DNA from: Thermohalobaculum sp039816045
GTDB lineage: Bacteria; Pseudomonadota; Alphaproteobacteria; Rhodobacterales; Rhodobacteraceae
Assembly: GCA_039816045.1 (NCBI GenBank)
Contig: JBCBYB010000001.1
Coordinates: 124,001 to 188,000 of the forward strand
DNA: 64,000 nt
Direction: 5' to 3'
Notes under the pieces: generated by a model
Databases searched by the model: none
What the model saw: the letters and a program-made list of their open reading frames with translations, nothing else
Told to the model about the DNA's origin: nothing
In this document: positions 8,416 to 16,090 of the stretch, piece after piece
Layout of the letters: each line of letters starts with the position of its first letter
How positions within the stretch are numbered: the first letter of the stretch is position 1
Position numbers and translations under genes: made by a program

Positions 8416-9779
8416 GCGGTGACCTCGTGGATCTGGACATGCGGTTCGATCTGCGGCCGGGGGACAAGGATAGATGCAATGGCAAGTTCCTCGGTAACAT
8501 GCCGTCGATAGCCGCCTCCGCCTGCCGGTCCCGAGCAATAGAGGCTGAGCACCTCATCCGCGATGGCCTCCGCCCCTGCGCGCGTGGCCGCGGGTGCTGC
8601 AACCCGCAGCCGGTACTCGCCATCCCCGGGCAGTGTCCGCATCGCCCGGCGCGCCGGGTCTCCACCGTCATGAACCGTGCCGGTGCCAAGCGTCTCGACC
8701 CGGAGCGGCCCGTTGTGCCCGCTGCCCGTCAGCCGCTGGCGCACCACCTCTCCGGCGAGATCTGCGCGTGCGAGTGCATTTGGCCCGGCATAGGAGAGCT
8801 CTGCCTCCGCCAGCCAGCCATCGTCGACACAGAGCGTGACCTTGAGCGTGGACGGGGCCTGCGAGCCCCGGACCCCGCTCACCTGGATCCGATCGGGCCC
8901 ATCCTCGGTCAGCGCAATGCCGCTCACATCGGCCACGCAATCCGCCACGGTATAGGCCGCAGGGTCGTGCATCTCATAGAGCAGCTGCTCGGTGACCGTG
9001 GCGCGGGTGACGCAGCCGCCGGTGCCGGCGGGCTTGGTGATCACCATGGTCCCGTCGGCCGCCACCTCGGCGATGGGGAACCCGGCCTCCGCCAGCCGCG
9101 GCACGTCCTTGAAGCCCGGATCGGCGAAGTAGCAGCCGGTGATCTGCCCGCCGCATTCCAGCAGGTGCCCGGCGATGGTGCCTGCGGCGAGGCGGTCCCA
9201 GTCCTCCTCCCCCCAGCCGTATTCGTGGATCAGCGGGCCCAGCACCAGCGCGCTGTCGGTGGAGCGCCCGACCAGCACCACATCGGCCCCGGTCGCCAGG
9301 GCCGCCGCGATGGGTCGCGCACCGAGGTAGGCGTTGGCGGCGACGATCTCCCGCCCCGCGACCGAGGTGCCCTCCATGGTCGGCATGGACGCCAGCACCG
9401 CGGGGTCGGTGTGAGCGAGCAGGTCATCCCCGGTCACCGCAGCAATGCGCAGCCCCTCTAGCCCGAGTTCGCGCGCCAGAGCCGCCGTGCGCGCCGCGGC
9501 CCCGAGAGGGTTGGCCGCCCCGAGATTGGCGACGATGCGCACCCCGGCCGCGCGGGCGGGCACGAGAGACAGCCTGAGATAGGCCTCAAGATAGGGGGAA
9601 TACCCCGCCTCCGGGTCGTGGCGGCGGAGGCGCTGTGCGATGGCGAGCGTGCGCTCCCCCAACACCTCATAGATCAGATACCGGGAACCTGTGCGCCCCC
9701 GCATGTCCTCCAGGATCGGCAGCGCGGCGTCGAAGCGGTCCCCCGCGAACCCCGCACCGCAGCCGATATGGACCGTCAC
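8412..9779 (-). CDS. AtuA family protein (DUF1446)
   Basis: A 455-residue protein of the AtuA/DUF1446 family. It is recognised by the N-terminal IGCGAGFAGDRFDAALP, the VANLGAANPLGAA segment, and GADVVLVGRSTDSALVLGP. The GTG start at 9779 overlaps the aldolase stop (GTGA). A longer open frame continues upstream but only as the shadow of the aldolase gene. The family is linked to acyclic terpenoid and related acid degradation, and its reaction is unknown. The coupling with the small AtuA C-terminal partner downstream and the aldolase/dehydrogenases upstream places it in a dedicated acid catabolism pathway. Confidence 0.82.
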   Translation of the reverse strand: MTVHIGCGAGFAGDRFDAALPILEDMRGRTGSRYLIYEVLGERTLAIAQRLRRHDPEAGYSPYLEAYLRLSLVPARAAGVRIVANLGAANPLGAAARTAALARELGLEGLRIAAVTGDDLLAHTDPAVLASMPTMEGTSVAGREIVAANAYLGARPIAAALATGADVVLVGRSTDSALVLGPLIHEYGWGEEDWDRLAAGTIAGHLLECGGQITGCYFADPGFKDVPRLAEAGFPIAEVAADGTMVITKPAGTGGCVTRATVTEQLLYEMHDPAAYTVADCVADVSGIALTEDGPDRIQVSGVRGSQAPSTLKVTLCVDDGWLAEAELSYAGPNALARADLAGEVVRQRLTGSGHNGPLRVETLGTGTVHDGGDPARRAMRTLPGDGEYRLRVAAPAATRAGAEAIADEVLSLYCSGPAGGGGYRRHVTEELAIASILVPRPQIEPHVQIHEVTA

Positions 9780-10540
9780 GCAAGCGCCTCGCGGAACCCG
9801 GCAACAGTGGCGCGGGCACCTTGCAGGACCCAGGCATGCTCGGAGGCGAAGAAGAGCATGGTGATGCCAAGCGCAGTCAGCTCCGCTGTTTGCGCCGCCG
9901 ACGGGGTGAAGGTGATGGCGGCTTTGCCCTTGGCGGCGGCGGCTTGCGAGACCGTCTCGATGGCGCCCCGGACCTGCGGGTCGGTGATCGAGGTCTTGCC
10001 ATAGCAGACCGCCAGATCCGCAGGCCCGACGAACAGCCCGTCGATCCCGTCGACGCCGGCAATGGCAGAGGCGGCCTCCACCCCCTCCGGCTCCTCGATC
10101 TGCGCAACGACCACGGTTTCTTCGTCCATCGCCAGCACCTCGGGCATCGAGCGCGTGGCGAACCCTGCCCAACGGGTGGAGCCGGCGAAGCCGCGCCCGC
10201 CATGGCCGAAGTGTGCGGCGCGGGCCACTGTCTCGGCCTTCGTCACCGAATCGACGTGGGGGACAACCACACCCGTCGCGCCGCTGTCGAGCGCCTTTAG
10301 GATCTCCGCCGGGGTCCCGTCCGGCACGCGCACCAACGCGGGCAAACTGAGCGCGCGTGCCATGGCGAGCGACGCATCGAGCCGCGCCCGGTCGAAGGCC
10401 GAGTGCTCCGCATCTAGGCAGACGAAATCGAGCCCGGACATGGCCAGGAGTTCCATCATCTCGATCGCAGGGGTCTTGACGAAGGTGCCGCAAAGCGGTT
10501 CGCGGGCGAGGATGCGGGAGCGCAGGCCGGTGGGGCTCAT
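9776..10540 (-). CDS. HpcH/HpaI family aldolase
   Basis: A 254-residue class II (metal-dependent) aldolase/citrate lyase family protein. Typical features are GTFVKTPA near residue 20, LDFVCLDAEHSAFDR (catalytic His and acidic residue), RVPDG, and VGPADLAV near the C-terminal third. Family members cleave 2-keto-3-deoxy or 4-hydroxy-2-oxo acids to pyruvate plus an aldehyde. The ATG at 10540 overlaps the stop of the upstream Ldh2-type gene (ATGA). Within the operon it is the likely C-C cleavage step. Substrate not determinable. Confidence 0.88.
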   Translation of the reverse strand: MSPTGLRSRILAREPLCGTFVKTPAIEMMELLAMSGLDFVCLDAEHSAFDRARLDASLAMARALSLPALVRVPDGTPAEILKALDSGATGVVVPHVDSVTKAETVARAAHFGHGGRGFAGSTRWAGFATRSMPEVLAMDEETVVVAQIEEPEGVEAASAIAGVDGIDGLFVGPADLAVCYGKTSITDPQVRGAIETVSQAAAAKGKAAITFTPSAAQTAELTALGITMLFFASEHAWVLQGARATVAGFREALA

Positions 10541-11640
10541 GAGGGGTCTCCTTGAGCGTTGGGAAGGGCGGCGAAAGAGGTCGGATCGAGGCCGACCCGG
10601 GCGGTCGCGGAGAGCAGGCTCTCCCACACCGCTGGGGGCAATGGCAGGCCAATGCGGCGGCGTTCGTTCAGTCGGGCGCGCTCTGGGTCTCCCGGGATTA
10701 GCACGGACGGGGTTCCATCTGCCGGACGGCGGGAGCGCACCCAGGCGATGTAGTCGGAGACCGCCGTGGCCCAGCCGTGGCCGTCATCGAGCCGCGCGGG
10801 GTCGAGATAGACCGAGAGCATCCCGTTGTGGACCGCGTGGTCGCGTCCGCCGGCGCCCGATCCGGTGAGCGCCCCGGCCAGGAGCTCGCAGGCGAGCGCG
10901 AGGCCAGAGCCCTTGTGTCCGCCCATCGGTGCCAGTGCACCAGGCCCGGCGCGGGGGTTGGGGACAGGGGCATCCGCGCTCTCGCCATAGAGCGCACGGG
11001 GGTCGGCCGTCGGATGCCCGTCCGGCCCGATCAAGGAGCCTGCGGGCGGCGGTTTGCCTCCCTTCACCGCGACCAGCGCCTTGCCCTCGGCAATCGCAGA
11101 GGTCGCGAAGTCCAGGATGAAGGCGCCCGAAGGCTCGGGCACGCCGATGCAGACGGGGGCGGTCGACATTCCGCGCTCGGCAGCCCCGAAGGGCGCGACA
11201 AGGAGGCTGTTCTGCACGTTCACGAAGTGGATCGAGACGAGGCCCGCGGCGGCGGCGCTCTCGGCGAACGCGCCGATCCGGCCGAGATGCCCCGCCCGGC
11301 GAAGGCCGATGAGGGCAACACCGGCGATCTGCGCTTTGGCAATACCGGCGGCCACGGCTTCGGGACCCACGGTCTGACCGAAGCCGAGCTGCCCATCAAG
11401 GAGCGCAAAGGCGTCCGCATCGAGGAGGGTCTCGACATGACGGCCGAAATGCACCCGGCCCTCGGCGGCCCACTCGACATACCGTTCGGTGCGCACGACC
11501 CCGTGGCTGTCATGGCCCATCAGGCTGGCCTCAACGAGGTTGGTGGCGATGGCGCGGGCCTCCGGCTCAGCGCCTCCGGCTGCGGCGAAGATCGCGGCCA
11601 GCATCTCGGTCAGGCCATCGGCCGGGAGGTGGAGGGTCAC
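10537..11640 (-). CDS. Ldh2/malate dehydrogenase-type NAD(P)-dependent oxidoreductase
   Basis: A 367-residue member of the type 2 malate/L-lactate/ureidoglycolate/sulfolactate dehydrogenase family, which is not a Rossmann-fold enzyme. Family motifs include NLVEASLMGHDSHGVVR with the conserved catalytic His, the HLGRIGAFAE segment, and APMGGHKGSGLAL near the C-terminal part. It oxidises a 2-hydroxy acid or reduces the 2-oxo acid. The start ATG (11640) overlaps the preceding gene's stop by 4 bp, and its own stop overlaps the aldolase start. Substrate unknown; its place between a D-2-hydroxyacid dehydrogenase and an aldolase suggests handling of both stereochemical forms or successive oxidations. 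Confidence 0.88.
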   Translation of the reverse strand: MTLHLPADGLTEMLAAIFAAAGGAEPEARAIATNLVEASLMGHDSHGVVRTERYVEWAAEGRVHFGRHVETLLDADAFALLDGQLGFGQTVGPEAVAAGIAKAQIAGVALIGLRRAGHLGRIGAFAESAAAAGLVSIHFVNVQNSLLVAPFGAAERGMSTAPVCIGVPEPSGAFILDFATSAIAEGKALVAVKGGKPPPAGSLIGPDGHPTADPRALYGESADAPVPNPRAGPGALAPMGGHKGSGLALACELLAGALTGSGAGGRDHAVHNGMLSVYLDPARLDDGHGWATAVSDYIAWVRSRRPADGTPSVLIPGDPERARLNERRRIGLPLPPAVWESLLSATARVGLDPTSFAALPNAQGDPS

Positions 11641-12587
11641 AGCCCGAGCTCCTGGCGATTGATCACCACCCGCGGCTCAAGACGCCCGTCGAGGCAGGCC
11701 AGAATGTTCTCTGCCGCCTGGACTGCCATGGCGCGCTTGGCCTCTGGGGTCATGGCGGCGGAATGCGGTGTCAGCACGGTGCGCGGGGTGCTGAGGAGCG
11801 GATCCTCGGCGGGCACAGGCTCTTCGGCGAACACGTCCGAACCGTAGTATCCGATGTGGCCCTCGGCGAGCGCCAGCCGCAAGGCCGCTTCGTCGACGAT
11901 CCCGCCACGGGCGCAGTTGATCAGGACCGCTCCGGGACGCAGGGCCGCCAACCGCGCCGCATCGAAGAGGCCCGCGGTCGTCCCGGTCAGCGGCACATGC
12001 AGTGTGACCAAATCGGCCTCCGCCAGCCCGGCATCGAGCGCTACCGGCTCCGCCCCCTCCGCCTGCGCGACGGGGTCATGGCCGAGCACCCGCATCCCGA
12101 AGGCCCGCGCAAGCTGCACCACGCGCTGGCCGATCCGCCCGAGGCCAACCACCAACAGCGTTTTGCCGGCCAGTTCGAAGCCTCCGTCGGTCGCGCGAAA
12201 GCCCCAGTCGGCCGCTCGGGCGGCGTGGTCTTGCTCACGCAGCCCGCGGGCCGCCGCCAGCATCAGCAGCATCGTGTGCTCAGCCACTGACACCGCGTTG
12301 GCATCCGCAGCAATCGCCACCGGAATGCCGCGGCCCGTACAATGGGCAACATCGATGTTGTCGCAGCCCACACCATGTTTCGAGACGATGCGGAGGGCGC
12401 GCGCCCCGTCCAGCACGGCGCCTGAGAGCTGGCGCACCCGCACGAGGATGGCCTCTGCCCGCGCCACGGCCTCGGTCAGTTCGCTGTCTGGACAGCCTGG
12501 GGCAAGCTCCTCTAGGGTCACTCCCGCCGCCTCCAGCACCGCAATGCCGTCGCTATGGATCGGTTCGACCACAAGAACCCGGGTCAT
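11637..12587 (-). CDS. D-2-hydroxyacid dehydrogenase (NAD-binding)
   Basis: A 316-residue D-isomer specific 2-hydroxyacid dehydrogenase. The NAD motif VGLGRIGQRV is at about 147-156. The catalytic triad is visible as Arg in NCARGG, Glu in FAEEPVP and His in LTPHSAAMTPEA. The substrate loop reads SKHGVGCDNID. It is the first gene of a leftward operon in which all five genes overlap by 4 bp. It probably produces or consumes a 2-oxo acid feeding the aldolase. The N-terminus of the divergent membrane protein gene is about 117 bp away, leaving a short divergent promoter region. Confidence 0.9.
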   Translation of the reverse strand: MTRVLVVEPIHSDGIAVLEAAGVTLEELAPGCPDSELTEAVARAEAILVRVRQLSGAVLDGARALRIVSKHGVGCDNIDVAHCTGRGIPVAIAADANAVSVAEHTMLLMLAAARGLREQDHAARAADWGFRATDGGFELAGKTLLVVGLGRIGQRVVQLARAFGMRVLGHDPVAQAEGAEPVALDAGLAEADLVTLHVPLTGTTAGLFDAARLAALRPGAVLINCARGGIVDEAALRLALAEGHIGYYGSDVFAEEPVPAEDPLLSTPRTVLTPHSAAMTPEAKRAMAVQAAENILACLDGRLEPRVVINRQELGL

Positions 12588-12704
12588 TGTCTCCTCCGCG
12601 CCGGCGGCCCGCTCTCATTTGGCAAACCTCTTCCGGCGCGCCCAGACTACCTGCTATGGATGAGGCTTCAAGCCGGGCGTTTGGCCCGGATCTCCGGGGG
12701 AGGC

Positions 12705-14126
12705 ATGGACAAAGGCACGCGCGCCGAGCGGTTTCGGGCGGTCACCGACCGCGGCCTTTCGGTTGCCATACCGGGCGTGATGGCCAGCGAGGTGCTGTGG
12801 CTTGCCACCGGGTTCGTCCCCTTTGCCGTGGGTGCAGAGCTCGGCGTCATCGCTGTCACGGCTCTCACCGTATCGCGGTTCGGGTTGCGCGAGGTCTACC
12901 TAATCACACTGTGCGCGGCGCTGACGGTGGCGGCGCTGCAGCTCTCACCCGATCCCGCAGCGGCAATCTGGGGCGCGCTTGACCAGGCGGCCTTCCTGAT
13001 GGCCTTCATCCTGCTGATCGGGCTCATTCAGCAGGCGGCCAGCACGTCGGAGGCAATGCGCGCCTGTGGGCTCTATCTGACGCGCCAGCCGGCGGGGAGG
13101 CGGTTTTTCGCCCTGTTCCTCGGCACCCATTTCATGGCGCAACTCTACAATCTCGGGGTGGTGAGCCTGCTCGCGCCGCTGATCATGCGGGGCTCCGAGG
13201 CGAACGCGGCGGACACGCTCCAGCCGATCCGGGAGCAACGGCAGCTGAACGCCATGCTGAGGGGGTTTGCCTGGTGTGTGATCTGGTCGCCGACGGCGGT
13301 GGCGCCGCTGGTGCTGGCGACTCTGCTGCCGGATGCGGAGCGCGGCCCGTGGATCGCGGCGGGTCTGGGTCTCGCCTTCGTGGCCATGATGATCGGCTGG
13401 GCGGAGGACCGTTGGCAATGGCGCCGCGTCCGCCGCAGCCTCGTCTCGGGCGCGCCGCGGGTGGCGCCACCGTTCCCGCGGTCCGCCTACGCGCAGTTCG
13501 GGATGGTCTGTGTCGCGCTGCTAGCGCTGACCGTGGCTGGGATGCTGATCTTCGGCGGCTCGGTGGTGTTCGGACTGATGCTGGCGTCCCCGATCATCCT
13601 GGTCGGGTGGGTCACCGCGCAGAACGGCGGCAACTGGCACGAGACGGCGCGGCGGGTGGAGACAATCCGGCGCGACACTCTGCCCGGAGCCGCACCGCTC
13701 GCGGTGACGCTCGCCTGCTCGGGCTTCATCGGGCGGGCCGCCGCGGGCCTGATCCCCGCCGAGGAGTGGGCCGCTGCCATCGGGCTCGCGACCATGCCCG
13801 GCTGGCTCTTTTGCACGGGGCTCGCGGTGGCCGTGGCGGCGCTCAGCCAGTTCGCCCTCAGCCCGATCATGATGGCGGTCTTCTTCGGCGCCCTGATCGC
13901 GGATCTGCCGGTGCTGCCGGTGCATGCGACCTGGGCCGCGCTGGCGATCTCCTGCGGCTGGGCGCTGTCCATGACCATCTCGCCCTTCGCCACCGTGGTG
14001 CTCATGATCGAGGGCGTCACTGGGCACCGCGGGCGCGAGATGACCTGGGAGTGGAACTGGCGCTACAGTCTGCTCTGCACAATCGCCCTCGCGGTGGCCT
14101 TCTGGCTGCTGACAGGGGGCCGCTGA
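12705..14126 (+). CDS. Polytopic membrane protein, putative transporter of unknown family
   Basis: About 473 residues with roughly 11-12 hydrophobic segments across the whole length, e.g. around AAFLMAFILLIGLIQ, FGMVCVALLALTVAG and ALSQFALSPIMMAVFFGA. The pattern and length fit an ion-coupled carboxylate or amino acid transporter, but I do not recognise the family. The start is uncertain: ATG 12705 has GGGGGAGG almost abutting it, and ATG 12660 lies in the same frame. The gene ends 13 bp before the dehydratase start, so the two are probably co-transcribed and the protein may carry the dehydratase substrate or product. Transport function is inference. Confidence 0.7.
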   Translation: MDKGTRAERFRAVTDRGLSVAIPGVMASEVLWLATGFVPFAVGAELGVIAVTALTVSRFGLREVYLITLCAALTVAALQLSPDPAAAIWGALDQAAFLMAFILLIGLIQQAASTSEAMRACGLYLTRQPAGRRFFALFLGTHFMAQLYNLGVVSLLAPLIMRGSEANAADTLQPIREQRQLNAMLRGFAWCVIWSPTAVAPLVLATLLPDAERGPWIAAGLGLAFVAMMIGWAEDRWQWRRVRRSLVSGAPRVAPPFPRSAYAQFGMVCVALLALTVAGMLIFGGSVVFGLMLASPIILVGWVTAQNGGNWHETARRVETIRRDTLPGAAPLAVTLACSGFIGRAAAGLIPAEEWAAAIGLATMPGWLFCTGLAVAVAALSQFALSPIMMAVFFGALIADLPVLPVHATWAALAISCGWALSMTISPFATVVLMIEGVTGHRGREMTWEWNWRYSLLCTIALAVAFWLLTGGR

Positions 14127-14139
14127 GGGAGAGCACACC

Positions 14140-15867
14140 ATGAAAGCCTATCAGGAGCTGCGCTCGGCGCGCTGGCTCGCGGAGGAGACCCAGCGCAGCT
14201 GGAACCACCGCAGCCGGATCATGCAGATGGGCTATGGCCCCGAGGATTGGACCGGCAAGCCGGTCATCGCCATCGTCAACACCTGGTCCGACATCAACCA
14301 GTGCCATGCGCATTTCCGGTCGCGGGTCGAGGACGTCAAACGCGGCGTCTGGCAGGCGGGCGGCATGCCGCTCGAGCTGCCGGCGATCTCGCTCTCTGAG
14401 CCGATCGTGAAGCCCTCGACGATGATGTACCGCAACTTCCTGGCGATGGAGACCGAGGAGCTTCTGCGCTCGCACCCCATCGACGGGGCGGTGCTGATGG
14501 GCGGCTGCGACAAGACCACGCCGGGGCTGTTGATGGGAGCGATCTCCATGGGGCTGCCCTGCATCTTCCTGCCTGCCGGGCCTATGCTGCGGGGCAATCA
14601 CAAGGGGGAGCCGCTGGGCTCCGGCTCCGATGTCTGGAAGCACTGGGACGGGGTGCGTGCGGGCGAGACCTCTATGGCGGAGTGGGAGGAGGTCATGGCC
14701 GGCATCGCCCGCAGCTTCGGGCACTGTATGACCATGGGCACCGCCTCGACCATGACCGGCATCGCCGACGCACTCGGGATCTGCCTGCCGGGGGCGTCCT
14801 CGATCCCAGCACCCGACAGCGGCCACATCCGGATGGCGGCCTCCTGCGGGCGGCGGATCGTGGAGATGGTGTGGGAGGATCTGGTACCGGCGCGGATCCT
14901 GACCCGCGCGGCCTTCGAGAACTGTATCAAGGTCGCGATGGCCATGGGCTGCTCGACCAATGCCATCATCCACGTGATCGCCATGGCGCGGCGCGCGGGC
15001 CATGACATCGGGCTCGACGATTTTGAGACAGCCTCACGCCAAGTGCCGGTGATCGCGAATGTGCGGCCCTCGGGGGAGCGGTATCTGATGGAGGATTTCC
15101 ACTATGCCGGTGGTTTCCGGGGGCTGATGTCGCGGCTGGACGGGGTGCTCGATCTCTCCGCGATCACGGTGACTGGGCGGCCCTGGGCCGAGGCGCTGGA
15201 GGGCGCCGAGGTGCATAATGGTGACGTGATCCGCCCGCTCTCCGACCCGATCTATGCAGAGGGGGCGCTCGCGGTGCTGCGGGGCAACTTGGCGCCCGAT
15301 GGCTGCGTGATCAAACCCTCGGCGATGGACCCGCGGTTCCTGAAGCATCGGGGCCGGGCGGTGGTGTTTGATGACTACGCCGCGATGAAGGCCTGGGCAG
15401 ATGACGAGGCCTGCGATGCGACGCCCGACACGGTGATGGTGCTGCGCAATTGCGGGCCGAAGGGCGGGCCGGGCATGCCGGAATGGGGGATGCTGCCGAT
15501 CCCGAAGGTGCTGCTCCGCCAGGGCGTGCGGGACATGCTCCGGATCTCGGACTGCCGGATGTCGGGCACGAGCTACGGCGCCTGCGTTTTGCATGCGGCG
15601 CCAGAGGCCTTCGTCGGGGGTGGCGTTGCCATGGTGCGGACGGGCGACGAGATTGTCTTGGATGTGGAAGCGCGGCGTATTGCGGCGGATGTCGCGCCGG
15701 AGGAGTGGGAGGCGCGGGCCAAAGCCTGGACCCCACCGGAACCGCGCTACACCCGCGGGTATGGGTGGCTCTATGCCCAACACATCGGCCAGGCGGATAG
15801 CGGCTGCGATTTCGACTGTCTCGAGACCGCGTTCGGCGGGCCAACGCCGGAGCCTGCCATCTGGTAG
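14140..15867 (+). CDS. IlvD/Edd family dehydratase (aldonate dehydratase-like)
   Basis: A 575-residue Fe-S dehydratase that removes water from a sugar acid or dihydroxy acid to give a 2-keto-3-deoxy acid. Candidate cluster cysteines are Cys55 (DINQCHAHF), Cys123 (GGCDKTTPG) and Cys196 (FGHCMTMG). The C-terminal MSGTSYGACVLHAAPEA motif contains the catalytic Ser. Length and the NTWSDINQC motif fit L-arabinonate/D-xylonate-type dehydratases better than dihydroxyacid dehydratase. ATG 14140 has GGGAGAG 7 bp upstream. The product would suit an HpaI-type aldolase such as that at 9776. Exact substrate unknown. Confidence 0.88.
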   Translation: MKAYQELRSARWLAEETQRSWNHRSRIMQMGYGPEDWTGKPVIAIVNTWSDINQCHAHFRSRVEDVKRGVWQAGGMPLELPAISLSEPIVKPSTMMYRNFLAMETEELLRSHPIDGAVLMGGCDKTTPGLLMGAISMGLPCIFLPAGPMLRGNHKGEPLGSGSDVWKHWDGVRAGETSMAEWEEVMAGIARSFGHCMTMGTASTMTGIADALGICLPGASSIPAPDSGHIRMAASCGRRIVEMVWEDLVPARILTRAAFENCIKVAMAMGCSTNAIIHVIAMARRAGHDIGLDDFETASRQVPVIANVRPSGERYLMEDFHYAGGFRGLMSRLDGVLDLSAITVTGRPWAEALEGAEVHNGDVIRPLSDPIYAEGALAVLRGNLAPDGCVIKPSAMDPRFLKHRGRAVVFDDYAAMKAWADDEACDATPDTVMVLRNCGPKGGPGMPEWGMLPIPKVLLRQGVRDMLRISDCRMSGTSYGACVLHAAPEAFVGGGVAMVRTGDEIVLDVEARRIAADVAPEEWEARAKAWTPPEPRYTRGYGWLYAQHIGQADSGCDFDCLETAFGGPTPEPAIW

Positions 15868-15882
15868 GAGATGTTTGGTGGG

Positions 15883-15966
15883 AGGGCGCGTGGCAGGCCC
15901 CACCCACCCCTCTGACCGGGTGCCCGGTTGCGCCGTTGCGAGACCCCCCAGCCTGCCACGCGCCCT
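15883..15966. repeat. 16-bp perfect inverted repeat with nested palindrome
   Basis: AGGGCGCGTGGCAGGC (15883-15898) is repeated in inverted orientation at 15951-15966. The 52-bp interior contains a second palindrome, ACCGGG-TG-CCCGGT (15915-15928). It lies between the convergent dehydratase and DctQM genes. A bidirectional terminator or a dispersed REP-like element is possible; no T-run follows. Confidence 0.7.
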
Positions 15967-16049
15967 GAAACGGTGATGCCAGGTGCACGGTTGCAGACCG
16001 CCGCGGGAATGACGGTCGAGCCAGGCGCTCGGCCTGACGCGGCGCTCTC

Positions 16050-16069
16050 GCCGGGGCGTTTGCCCCGGC
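16050..16069. terminator. GC-rich hairpin downstream of DctQM
   Basis: GCCGGGGC (16050-16057), a GTTT loop and GCCCCGGC (16062-16069) form a perfect 8-bp stem 22 bp beyond the DctQM stop on the reverse strand. There is no U-tract, so intrinsic termination is only a possibility. Confidence 0.4.
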
Positions 16070-16090
16070 AGCCCCAAGCCACCAAGCGGG

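Noticed and set aside
8412..10652. AtuA gene extended to a 746-codon frame
   Set aside because: The extra N-terminal part is the out-of-frame shadow of the HpaI aldolase. The GTG at 9779 gives the conserved AtuA N-terminus and a 4-bp overlap.
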